This document shows positions 36,669-46,580 of a DNA stretch of 64,000 bases, piece by piece; position 1 is the stretch's first letter, and each line of letters opens with the position of its first letter. The DNA is taken from contig KN817550.1 in NCBI GenBank assembly GCA_000827495.1, positions 155,948-219,947 on the forward strand, written 5' to 3'. Position numbers and translations under genes: made by a program. The notes under the pieces are model-generated. The model was not told the DNA's origin. It was given only the letters and a program-made list of their open reading frames with translations, and did not search any database. Origin of the DNA: Hypholoma sublateritium FD-334 SS-4. Its lineage: Eukaryota > Basidiomycota > Agaricomycetes > Agaricales > Strophariaceae.

Positions 36669-36981
36669 TAGGGTGGTTCACAGTAGCTGATTGAAGCCCA
36701 ACTTTGATCATTCTGAGGACATACAGCAAATGTAAAATGATAATGTTGTAGAGCATATGTGAGGCTTCTGAAATGTCAAATTTTTACTGGTAGAATATAA
36801 CACCTACGAGAGGGAGAAGGAGAATGGCCAGAAATTGGCCATTGAGTTGGATGCCAAGTTGGGGTGCAAATCGTGGTCCGGACCACGATTTGCATAAATC
36901 ATGCATTCCCAACTTGGGCCAAGTTGCGGATCAAGTTGGTAGGCAAGTTGGACCAAAGTTGGTCTACCGTGAACCACCCTA
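36669..36981. mobile_element. MITE of about 309 bp with terminal inverted repeats and TA target duplication
   Basis: GGGTGGTTCACAGTAG at 36671-36686 and CTACCGTGAACCACCC at 36964-36979 are inverted copies with one mismatch. Each end is flanked by TA (36669-36670 and 36980-36981), which fits a Tc1/mariner-type target duplication. The element carries no reading frame. Its right half is built from repeated CAAGTTGG/CCAACTTG words in both orientations and a perfect 30-bp palindrome at 36865-36894. Confidence 0.8.
36865..36894. repeat. Perfect 30-bp palindrome inside the MITE
   Basis: The 15 bases 36865-36879 (TGCAAATCGTGGTCC) are followed directly by their exact reverse complement at 36880-36894, with no spacer. 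It could extrude a cruciform or fold as a hairpin when transcribed. Confidence 0.95.
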
Positions 36982-37754
36982 ATGTGTAACTATCTTGGAT
37001 CATGGATAACATGCTCGCTTCCAGTTGGCCTCGGGGTGTAGTGCGAACTTTGTTCGAATTTGCGACTCGGCCAAGACTCGGCGAGCCTCAAGCTGAGGGT
37101 GTCCCGGGTGCCATCATATATACAGCGGAAAAATCTGTATTGGCTATACAGAAAATGCCAGAACAATTCAAGGTTCAAACAAGGCCATCGTCGCTTTCTA
37201 GTATGCACAAGACGAAATATCGCAGTATCTCTAGCAAGAATTCGGTCGTAGTCCGCGGCGGACCGTTCAACGTAGCATCGGCAACCTTGCCCGCCTGTGG
37301 AGCCTCTTTCGGGCTTGCCGGGACTGACTCGGATTACTACGGAAAGCATCTACCAAGCGTTCAACTTATCACCAGATTCCCTGATAGAAAAAGCGCGCAC
37401 ATCACCATCATTCGGAACGAAGCTACCCGTCAACCTTGTGCTTTCAGTATGACTGCTCACCAGCACTGGCGAGCAACTTGGTCGCAAGTCGAGCTTTCTG
37501 GTCTACCTAAGACAAAACATCCAACCATGATAACGCGCTCAGCTGTATCTACTACCTATCGGCCAACTACTACCCTGTCCCATGACTGCCACAAGCTATC
37601 TCCATCACTCGGAAAGAAAATATCCGCCAAATACGCGCTTTCGATATGACTCCTCACGAGAGCTTCCAGTGCCTTTAAATAAGGGCGTTCACTGTCTTGG
37701 TAAAATCAATCCCAATTTTCCAACCAATTCCGCGAGCACTTCTCAGTTTCAAAC
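36982..37754. other. Intergenic upstream of the small secreted protein gene
   Basis: A 215-codon plus-strand frame (37002-37649) spans it but has no recognisable domain, low hydrophobic order and ends in promoter-like sequence. I see it as chance, though an orphan gene cannot be excluded. Two similar words, TATGACTGCTCAC at 37449-37461 and TATGACTCCTCAC at 37644-37656, may be repeated promoter elements. Confidence 0.35.
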
Positions 37755-38522
37755 ATGGTCAAGATCGCAAATTCCCTACTCGCTATTGCTGGACTGTGTG
37801 CATCCCTAGGTATTCATAGTCCTTGATAGATTTTATTAAGATTTTTACCCTCAAATTTTTACCCCAGTACGCGTTAACGCAGATGTTGTAATCAATGAGC
37901 CCGTGGCTGCAGTCGCTTCAGGGGTTACCCAAGTTGGATCTGCTTCGCTCTTAGGTGCTTCGGCCATTAGTACTCAAGCGGGCGGCGCAACGGTATATCT
38001 GGCTACCGAGGTGGACACCTTCCTGGGTTTTGCCAGTGGGGGCCACACATCGACCGTCCTCAGCACACCATCAACAACAGTCTGTGAGCCATTAAACGTT
38101 CACCTATCCATGAACTAGTTGCTCATCGACGGAATGCAGTCACGCTGGTGGAAGCTTCATCGGTATTCAGCATATCCGCTCCGATAGTTACGACACTTGC
38201 TGGCAACGTTGTCGCGTCTGGTGACGAAGAAACCACATGCACGGGGACTGGAAACGGAGGGCAAGTGGATTGCGTCCAAGAAATTGAAGTATCTGCAGGG
38301 GGGGTTGCTACGACGGCTGTGATCGACTTTGTGGCGACGACAAGTCCGGTCTTCACAATCACTGGCAGTGGCACGGGGGCTGTTTCCGTTACTGGTGGAA
38401 GTGCTGCTCCTACAAGTTCTGCCAATACAAGTCCCGCCAAAAATGCTGCGTCGCATATCATAGTTTCTTTGACCTCGACATCACTTTTAGGCCTCATGGG
38501 ATTTATATTTGTTTTCTTGTAG
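37755..38522 (+). CDS. Small secreted, probably GPI-anchored protein (first of a tandem pair)
   Basis: Predicted cell-wall or surface protein of unknown role. Three exons: 37755-37809, 37868-38083 and 38119-38522. The first encodes a signal peptide (MVKIANSLLAIAGLCASL). The mature part is Val/Ala/Thr/Ser-rich, with the motif TCTGTGNGGQVDCV near 38238-38279 that is shared with the neighbouring copy. The C-terminus has a Ser/Thr/Asn-rich linker and a hydrophobic tail (SLLGLMGFIFVFL), as expected for GPI addition. Intron 2 is only 35 nt (38084-38118), and the same 35-nt length occurs in the paralogue. About 224 residues. No known domain recognised. Confidence 0.75.
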
Positions 38523-39126
38523 ACTTCTGCACTGGTACCTATTGAATAGGCTGTGCTTTATTTACTGTAACCGCTCTTCACGGTCATCACCGCGTATATA
38601 TTGATTATATACGGACTTTAAAGTAGTAATGAATCTTGTTGACTGTCGACAGGGGCTCGAAACATGTCCACTACCGATAATCCTCAAGATAGCGGAAAGC
38701 CTTCGAAATGTTCCAAAATCGAGCACATCCTTAGCCACGGCGCTCATGGACTCGGATATGGCTTTATTCGGCTTGTGGTGCGCCTCGCGTGCACTGATTG
38801 GACTTGGGCCCAGTGTCTGTACGCGCTGCGCGCCGACGATGGAAGCTGGTCGTGGGAGATTGTATCGTCCATCGAATCGCAGTTGAACGATGAACGCACA
38901 TCTAGGCGGCATGTCAGGGCATGTCAGTGATATGTAGACGTCGACTAAAAACTGACGAACACTGGCCGTTGCGCCGGACGGCATAGCATCACCGCACGGG
39001 CTGTGGCCTCCCTCGCAATGCGCCCATCGTTGCCGCGGCGGTGTCGGCGAACGGCTCACATACATATGCTTGCCAAGGCGGACGTACCTTCACGCATTAC
39101 CCTACACTTGTTCGCATGTACTCACA
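38523..39126. other. Spacer between the tandem paralogues
   Basis: About 600 bp where the 5' part of the second paralogue would be expected. No signal-peptide exon was found. Frames on both strands (38562-39065 minus, 38629-38930 plus) look like chance. Confidence 0.4.
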
Positions 39127-39162
39127 CACCCTCGCGCACTGCAACACCCTCGCGCACTGCAA
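39127..39162 (+). repeat. Two perfect tandem copies of an 18-bp unit
   Basis: CACCCTCGCGCACTGCAA is repeated exactly at 39127-39144 and 39145-39162, directly before the incomplete second paralogue. Confidence 0.95.
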
Positions 39163-39238
39163 CGACACACTTATTTTCTGATTTTACCTGCGCTACTCCC
39201 GTGGTGAGTCATTGAATGTTGTCTGATCCATGGAGTAG

Positions 39239-39612
39239 TGCCTCACCGACAGAATGCAGCGACACTGGCGAAAGGGGTGCCAGTATACACCGCAGCCGCT
39301 GTGATAGCGACGACGGTTTCTGGCGTTACAGTCTTTGGCGAGGAGGAATTCACGTGCACGGGAACTGGAAACGGAGGGGAAGTCGAGTGCGCCGGGGAAC
39401 GTGTATTTTATTGGCAGGGGACTGCGACGACGCAGCTTGTTGCAAGCTTTGTGGCGACGGTGACTCAGACTGTCATGGTTATCGAGGCTGCAGCGCAGGC
39501 TGCTACGAAGGCTCCCGCCGCAGATGCTGCGTCCCGTGTTGCGAGCTCTTTCCCTGCCGAGACATCGCTTTTTGCAGGCGCATATGTCACTTTCTTCTAT
39601 GTTATCTTTTGA
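39239..39612 (+). pseudogene. Second, 5'-incomplete copy of the small secreted GPI-type protein gene
   Basis: The last exon reads HRQNAATLAKGVPVYT, then FTCTGTGNGGEVECAGE, TTQLVASFVATVTQTVMVIE and a hydrophobic tail (TSLFAGAYVTFFYVIF), matching the last exon of the gene at 38119-38522 (HRRNAVTL, TCTGTGNGGQVDC, and so on). It is preceded by a 35-nt intron-like piece (39204-39238, GTGAGT ... AGTAG) of the same length as in the first copy. Upstream of this the phase-compatible frame meets a stop within a few codons and no signal peptide exon is present. The exon itself is intact, so it could be expressed as part of a different transcript. Confidence 0.6.
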
Positions 39613-41415
39613 AGAAGTCCTACTTATTTATTGCGGTTACCCACGAGGGTAATGGCATCAACGAGTGTATATGGGGTATGCAATGGACTTCGAAATAGCA
39701 TTTTATATTACGCAATCGTGTCTACAGTCGACAGACGTTCGAATCGTCCAAATAGGCGCCAGTGCCCTCGAAGAAGCTCTTATGTACATAGACGGAAGCT
39801 CGTTGGAAGCTCGAGGCATGATCTCGCCTCAGGGATCGTCCAAGATCGCGCTATCCAACCATCGCCGCATCGCGGGCGCTGAATTCAGCGCCACCGGGGA
39901 CCAACGCGGCGAGTTCCGCGAATTCAACGGCGCACCGAGCGTCGACGAAGGCGATGACGGCCCCAACACCGCGCACTGGAGAAATTCCAGAGACCATTCG
40001 GCGGCGCGCGCACTTGTAAGCACGGACGGCCGGCCGCGAAGAGGCGGGCGATTGGCGAGCGTTCTGTGCCGTCGATTGGGTTTGTGGACGCGTATGCGGT
40101 GGGTCTGCTTTGCGTTCAGGGTTGGTTTTGAGGTTGGATGGTGCGCGGGCCGTGGGAGGGCGCTGTGCACCATGATAGCGGCTGCGCTGTGTACAGTGTA
40201 AGTATTTCGGGCCTCCGCCTCGGCGGGTCCGGGGTGTGCCGTGGAGCGCGTTTAGGTTTAGACTTTCGTGGGTGCCGTCGTGCGCATGGGCCTGGAATAA
40301 GTAGAGTGCAGTATACTTATATAGACAGCTCGAGGGCGAAGAGTGCGCACGGTGATGTACTGCGGACCCGGATGGCGGAGGACGAGGACGTCGATTCGAC
40401 GCGCTGTCCGCGGGCGCGTGGGGTCTCTGCGCCGTTGTGCTCTCGCGATGCTGGCGCCGTGTGCCGTTCGTGGTGCGCCTTGCACGCCCTATTCGGCGCG
40501 CTCCCCACGCGTCCTTCTGCGCTGCGCGACCGGATACAGCGCAGCCGCCCCGTTCCGCGCGCGGCGCACTCTTGCTCTAGGGATATCTCACGGCATGCGT
40601 CGCGGCGCATCGCAGCTGGACGGCGGGCGCGGGCATCCAGGCGATCGTTGCCCCCTTCCAGCGCATCAGCCTACTTAGCTGCTGAGCGCTCGCAGACTCA
40701 GCAACGCCCCGATTCTGATGCAGTCACAAGCACCCAGCCTCTGATGAACACAGTGCTGAGCACCGACCGAACACCCGCATCGCGTCTCCACGGGCACGGG
40801 CTCGGTCGCTGGATGCGTCGTGCTCATCTTGAGTGCGTCGAGGTGAGGTGGCGCATTTATTTTAAGCACAACTTACAAGGGCGCGGCGCGGCGGCCCGCG
40901 TCGCTAAGGGACGTGGGAAGCCTACCTCGCTGCCGTGCCAAGGCGCGTCGACGCCGTCGCTTCACGGCCGAGCTGCGAGCCGCGGACGTCTCTCCCAACT
41001 GCCCGGCGGGCGACGAGGGGGTGTCCGTCCAGCGGACGGTGTGTAGTACCCGCCGGGGTGCGCTGGGGGTCAGTTGCATGACATCGGCGATTTAATAATA
41101 CCAGCGCGCGAACACGCGCGGGGGCATTTACACCCGCCCGCCCGCCCGCCCGCCGGGCGTTGCCGGCGTGCGTGCGTGCCTGATGGGGAGGCACGTGCGC
41201 AAAGCCGAGGCACGTCCCCGTCGTCGTCTTCTTTCTTCTGCGCCCTTCCTTCGAGACTTCCCACCACCTTCGCGCATACGCGCCCTCCTCTCCTATCTCA
41301 CCCCATCCTACCCCGCCCCGCCCCGGCTCGCTCGACGCGCGCACACGCACGAACGAAGAACGAAGGAAAGACCGAACGAGCGAAAGACAGAGCGAGCGCA
41401 TGCGCCCGCGCGCCG
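39613..41415. other. GC-rich intergenic region upstream of the disordered-protein gene
   Basis: Composition rises steeply after about 39750. Long overlapping frames on both strands (for example 40138-41046 plus and 39829-40173 minus) come from scarce stop codons at high GC and show no domain. A CCGCCCGCCCG run at about 41132-41157 and CCCGCCCCGCCCC near 41308-41325 lie in the likely promoter/5' UTR of the gene starting at 41416. Confidence 0.5.
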
Positions 41416-44400
41416 ATGAACCCGCAGTTCGCCTTCCCCCCGCCCGCGCCTGCGCCGCGGCGCCCGCCGCCGCCGTCGCGCGCGGCTCCCTCCCCCTTCC
41501 CAAGCTTGGGCGAGAACACAAGAGGTGACAAAACGACCCACGCGCGCGAGTCGAACGCGCTGCGCGCCTCCGTCCTCGACGCGGCGCTCGAGCTGGGCCT
41601 CGTAGGCGGCGGCGTGGGCGGGTGGATGTTCGATAATCGGGTGATGGAGGAGGGCGAGGAGGTGGGTGTTTTGTTTTTGTTTTGTTTTGTTTTTGTGCTT
41701 GTTTTTGTGATTGGGGCGGTGGTTTCGTGGGTTTCGTTGCGGGGTGTTTCTTTGGTGGGAGGTAGCTGGAAGGGTGGGTGGGTGGGTGCATACAGGGGCA
41801 ACGGGTGCATACAGAGACAGCGGGTGCATTGAGGACGAGGGGCTGTCTACCGTCGGCTGTCTACCGTCGAAGCCCACCTCCTCGCCGCCGCCGCAACCCT
41901 GCCCGCCCGTCGTCAGGAAGCAGGCCCGCTCCCCCGGACCCGAGCAGGCGGTCAGGCTGTTTGTCCGTCCGCCGCCGCCACGCGGCGCCGCCCGCACCGC
42001 CGCTGCTCGCCTCCGTCGGTCGGCCCCACGCCCACGCCCACGCGTCCGTCCGGCGGGCTCGGGCGTGGCATGTATGCGGCACGGTTTCCTGGGGCCTGCG
42101 GTGCCTCGCCAGCGGGCGTTGATACGATGCATGATGCGACGCGGTGCGGCGTCATCTCCGCGGCGTCCCCCTCTTTTCGAATATCCTTCTTTTTGTTGTC
42201 TTTGATGACGCCGCTCTGCGCCCATACTCATACTCATGCTCATGCTCATGCTCACGCTTTCGCCCCCTAGGATCCGCCCGCGCCCTTGACCACGCCCAAC
42301 AGGGACCCGTACGCATTCGACGCGGAGTCCTACGTAGAGGTCGACGGCGACGCGCACCCGACGCCCGCGCTCACCGCCGGCCCGTCCGCGCCCGGTTCGC
42401 CCGCGCTGCGCTCGCCGTCGTCCTCGGCGCAATCGCACGTTGCGCGCGGCGCCCCACCCCTCGCGCTGCCGGTGCGGCCGCCCACCCCCGCCGGCGCGGG
42501 AGGGGCGAAGAAGCTGAAGAAGAAGAGGGACGGGTACGAGAGCGAGGGGTACGCGAGCGAGGGCGCGAAGAAGGGGAAGGACAAGAAGGAGGAGAAGGAA
42601 AGGAAGAAGAGGGAGAAGGAGGAGAGGAAAAGGAGGGAGAAGGATGTTGGGGCGGGCGGAGGGGGCGGGGGAGGGGGGGAGACGGACGCGGAGGCCCCGC
42701 GGGCGAGGAAGAAGAGCGTCTTAGCGGCGGCGGCGGAGAGCGCTAGGCGCGCGGTCGCTGGTGGGGGCGGTGGGGGCGGGTACGAGTCGGATGGCGGCGC
42801 GGGGGCGAAGGCGGCGAAGAAGGACGCGAAGGCGAGGGAGAAGGACGCGAAGCGCGGGCGGAAGGCGCGCGAGAAGGAGGAGAAGGACAAGGGGCGCGAC
42901 AAGGACAAGGACAAGGACGCAGAGGAGGACGCGGGCTACGCGACGGACGGCACGCCGCGCCGCACCGCGCGCCGCTTCTTCGTGTTGGGGCGCTCGAAGA
43001 CCGACGCGGCCGTCCCGTCGCCTGCGTCGCGGGCCGCCGCGGGCGGGGGGGTGCCGCCGCTACCGCTGGTGCCCGGGCCGAACACGGACTGGGGTGCGGG
43101 GCTTGGGCTTGGGCTGGGTGGAGGTGGGCTGGGGAGTGGGAGTGGGGTGGGAGGAGGGGGAGGGGGAGGGATGGTGCTCCCTATCGCGGAGCGCTTCGCG
43201 ACGACGCTCAGCCCCGACTTCTTCGCGCCCTCTGCGTCCGCCTCGCGGGGCGTGCCGCCCGTCCCGCCGGCGCCGGCGCTGCGCGGGGTGTCGCCCGCCC
43301 CATCGGCCTTCTCGCCTATTTCGCCAGCGGCGGCGTCCGCGCCGGTCTTCGGGGGTGCGCGCGGCGCACGCGCGTCGCAGGTGTCTGCTGCGTCGTCTGC
43401 CTCCGGATCGGGCGCAGGGGGTGGTATTCTCTTCCCCACGTCAAGCAGCGGCTACGACGACGCCCGGGCGATCACGCCGACCTCTTCTTCCACTGCGGCG
43501 GCGGCGGCGGTGCCGGCGCACGGGGCCGGGGCGATGAGTGTGTCGAGTGTGGCGACTGCGGGGACGAGCGGGACTACTGGCACGACGAGGACGAGCGGGA
43601 CAGCGGGGACGCAAAGCACGACGTCGACGAGCGCGTCGTACGCTTCTCCTGTGAGCGCGCAGGGGGCGTCGTACGCCTACGCGGTGCCGTCGCGCGCGTC
43701 GGCGGCGTCGGCGTCGACGACGTCCTCGGGCGCGGGCTCCGGCGCGGGGTGGGCTGTGGCGGGCGCGTTCGGCGGTGCGAGCTCCGTCCCCGGACCGAGC
43801 GCAGTTCCCGGCCCCGGTATAATGCCCACATCAAGCGGCGTCACCAGTCCAAACGGCATCACCAGTCCAAGCAGCATCACCAGTCCCGCCGGCCTTCCTA
43901 CCTCAACTCCAAACACCAGTACATCACTCCGCCCCCCCGCGGCGGCGGTGGGACGGGCGCCGTCCCCCGCGCGCCCGCCGCCCGTCGCTCCCGTGTCGAT
44001 AATGAAGGCGCTCCGCGCGAAGGCGAGCCTGGACAGCATCTTACCGGGGCGGGCGGCGCGCGAGGCACGCGCGGAAGCGAACGCAAACGCCAACGCGCTG
44101 GCGAGCAGCACGAACAGTCTCAACTCCAACTCCAACTCGCACTCATCCCTCAGCGCCTCGCTCAGCGGAACAAACCTGAACTTCACCGGACGACTGAGCG
44201 GCGCGCGCAGTCCGCCGCCGCCCTCGCCCTCGACGCCCGGCTCCCCGTTCGTCATCGTGCCCTCCGCGCCCGGCTCGCCGCTCTCCGCGAACTACGCCCG
44301 CGCGGGGTTCCCCGTGAGCCCCGTCGCGCCCGCCGCGCCGTTCGGGTTCGCCGCGCCCCTGCCCCTGGCGGTGCCGCCCCCCGTGCGCGCGGCGAGCCCG

Positions 44401-45798
44401 GTGCGCAGGGTGCCGAGCCCCGCGGGCGTGGGGTTCGTCGCTGTCGCGCCGCGCGCGCTGTCGCCTGTGGGGTTTGGCGGGCGGGCGCCGTCGCCTGGGG
44501 TCGGGCAGCCGATGCTGCGGGGACGGATATCGCTGCCCAACACCAACGCCAACGCGCAGATGCACATCCCCGCAGCGTTTGCGCTCGCCGCCCCGCCCCG
44601 CGGCGCAGGCGCCATGCGCGCGCCCTCGCCCTCGCCCGCGCGCCTCGTCATCCCCCCCGCGGGCGCACGCGCCGCGTCTCCTGCGTTCCTCGCCTCGCCC
44701 GGCGGCACAGCGCGCGCGCCGAGCCCCGCGGGGCCGCACCCCAACGTGCTCGCGTACTACGACCTCCCGCCGCCCAGCCCGCCGCCGCGCGGGCCCTTGC
44801 CCCCCCCTCCACCCCCACTCCCATCCTCCACCAGCCCCATATCGGGGGGCGACTTCGCGCAGGCATCGCCGACGGCGGCGTACGGTGCGAGCGCAGCATA
44901 CGCGCTACACTCGCCCGGGGGCGGCCCGGCCCCCGGTGCGCTGCGCCAGCGCGTGGTGGACCGCACGCCGCGCGCGCTGCCGCCTGAGCTCGCGCGGCCG
45001 CTGAGGAGGGGGAAGGAGAGCCCGTTCCCCGTCGCTGCCCCCTCCACCGCGAATGCCAACGCCAGCGCGGGTGGGGGTGGGGAGGAGCGCTATGCGCGGG
45101 CGAAGCGCCGCGCGGCGGCGGTGCGCGCGGCGCGCGAGCGCACGAGCTGGGTGGGGCTCGACGAGGAGAGCGGCGAGGGCGACGGCTCGGCGGAGGGGTA
45201 CGCCTCTGCGTATGGGAGTGCGAGCGCGGAGGGCAGTGCCGAAGGCGGCGTGGATATGGCGTATGCCATGGGCGGGCGGCCGCGCGCGCGGGTGCGCTTC
45301 GCCGGCGACGCCGAGTACGACGAGGAGGAGGGGGAGGGGGAAGGGGCCGGGGGGCTGAGCGCCCCGCCGCGAGGCTCGCTCGACCGCTCAGACGAGTCGC
45401 ATTACCCCCCGAGCGCCGACGCCCACTACGGCTTCATGGCCGCGGACCCGTACGCCCACGCGCCCGTGCGTCCGCGCCCGCGGCGCGCACCTGACATGGG
45501 TTTAGGTGCAAACGCAGACGGAGGGGGCGACGCGCGCGCAACGCAGTACTCGGCGGTGACGGGCGGCGAGCGCCTCAGCCGGTGGAGCGCGAGCGAGTAC
45601 AGCGCGGGCCCCCTCGACGCGGATGCGAGCGGGGCGACGCGGGCGCGGTTGGTGCAGCGCGTTGCGGCGCTGCTCGGCAAGGACGAGGATTTTGGGAGGG
45701 GCGTGGGCGTGGGGAGCGGTGGTGGTGGTGGTGGTGGTGGTGGGAGAGGGTTGGAGGAGGAGGGGGAGGGGGGGCCGCGCGCGTGGGGGCGGTTTTAG
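41416..45798 (+). CDS. Very GC-rich gene for a large, mostly disordered protein (about 1,257 residues)
   Basis: Two exons. Exon 1, 41416-41661 (MNPQFAFPPPAPAP), contains the only order-like segment: SNALRASVLDAALELGL and WMFDNRVMEEGEE. Exon 2, 42271-45798, continues in frame from a CCCCCTAG acceptor (DPPAPLTTPNRDPYAFDAES). Order along the protein: Lys/Glu-rich charged stretch (KDKKEEKERKKREKEERKRR), Gly runs, Ala/Ser/Pro/Thr-rich low complexity, many Ser-Pro motifs in the form RAPSP or RAASP (about 44400-44720), a second charged part with many Tyr (EGYASAYGSASAEGSAEGG), and a C-terminal helix (RARLVQRVAALLGKDEDF) followed by poly-Gly. Third codon positions are almost all G or C. The short N-terminal motif resembles a conserved Agaricomycete family of unknown function, from memory only. 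Confidence 0.75.
41662..42270 (+). other. 609-nt intron with tandem repeats
   Basis: This intron of the GC-rich gene is about ten times the usual length here. It begins GTGGGT, has a T/G-rich run (repeated GTTTT, 41669-41705), three related GGGTGCAT units (41785-41829), a repeated GCTGTCTACCGTCG (41842-41868), and a CATGCTCATGCTCATG hexamer array at about 42222-42254 just before the acceptor. An exon hidden inside it cannot be excluded. Confidence 0.6.
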
Positions 45799-46319
45799 GG
45801 TGTGCGTTTTCCTTTTTTTCTGTTTTGTTCGGTTCGGTTTCTTTCTGTGTTGGTGCTCGTAATGTTGTTGTCTTCCGTGCGTCTCTGCGCTCTGTTTTGT
45901 TTAATGTTTTCCCGCCCACAGCGTGCCGCGCACGCGCCGCTTTCCTCTCTTTTGTCTTTCCATCTCGCTCATTCATCCTGTTCGTCTCTCCTCGCTCATT
46001 CACACTTGTTCGTCTCGTTGCGCTCGTTTCTTGTCGCTGTACCTGCTTTCCCGCGCACCCTGGTTGATTGTCTTCCTGCCTCCCTATTCCTGCACGCGCG
46101 GAGCCTACTCTGCCGTGTGTTTATACACATACATACATACATACCACATAGATCGCTCGTACTATTAGCTGCATACCTAGTTCCTTCGTATACCTAGTGC
46201 CTAGTCCCAGAATTGCAATCAAATTTCGTGTTATGATGCGGTGGGGTGCGTTTATGTGCGGAGGGCGTTTGTCCAGGCAGAAGGGCCGTGGATAGGGCGC
46301 TGTTGCGCGAGGCGAGGAC
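45799..46319. other. 3' flank of the GC-rich gene
   Basis: Strongly T/C-rich on the plus strand (45810-46080), consistent with 3' UTR, followed by a short CATACATACATAC run near 46127-46142. No gene. Confidence 0.5.
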
Positions 46320-46580
46320 CGGATGCGACGGCGGCGGCGGCGCTGTGCGCTCTCCCCCCAGCGAAGATTTATCAGAAATTACAATGTGAATGTATGGCAG
46401 CCCTGCAGAAGCCGGCGTGATTGGAGCAACGTTCAACATCCGGTCCGCCCATTTGATTTACGTTTGATATTGGTCTGCTCACAATTCCTTACTACGACTG
46501 GCCTCAACCTTCTGAACCCCGAGTTACTACGCACGTACGCGGTTCGCAGTTTCGCTCTCAGATCTACTCTCACAACACCC
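46320..46580 (+). repeat. Duplicated 5' flank shared by the two F-box genes
   Basis: Sequence upstream of the first F-box gene matches that upstream of the second. 46484-46590 aligns with 49370-49476, for example CCTCAACCTTCTGAACCCCG and CGCTCTCAGATCTACTCTC. Further out, 46397-46425 (GCCCTGCAGAAGCCGGCGTG) aligns with about 48752-48775. The second copy has about 550 bp (48800-49346) with no counterpart here, so the promoters differ by one large insertion or deletion. Confidence 0.85.

Noticed and set aside
37002..37649. 215-codon plus-strand frame
   Set aside because: No recognisable motif, erratic composition, and it runs into the promoter of the secreted protein gene; kept only as a remark in the intergenic entry.
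39829..40173. 114-codon minus-strand frame
   Set aside because: Beginning of the GC-rich zone; no family pattern and mirrored by an equally long plus-strand frame.
40138..41046. 302-codon plus-strand frame
   Set aside because: Lies in the GC-rich island where all frames lack stops; composition is Arg/Ala/Gly noise with no domain or splice support.
41308..42438. 376-codon minus-strand frame
   Set aside because: Antisense to the start and intron of the 41416-45798 gene; Arg/Gly/Ala noise from high GC.
43749..44987. 412-codon plus-strand frame inside the GC-rich gene
   Set aside because: Out-of-frame shadow of exon 2; Arg-rich because GC third positions shift into first position.
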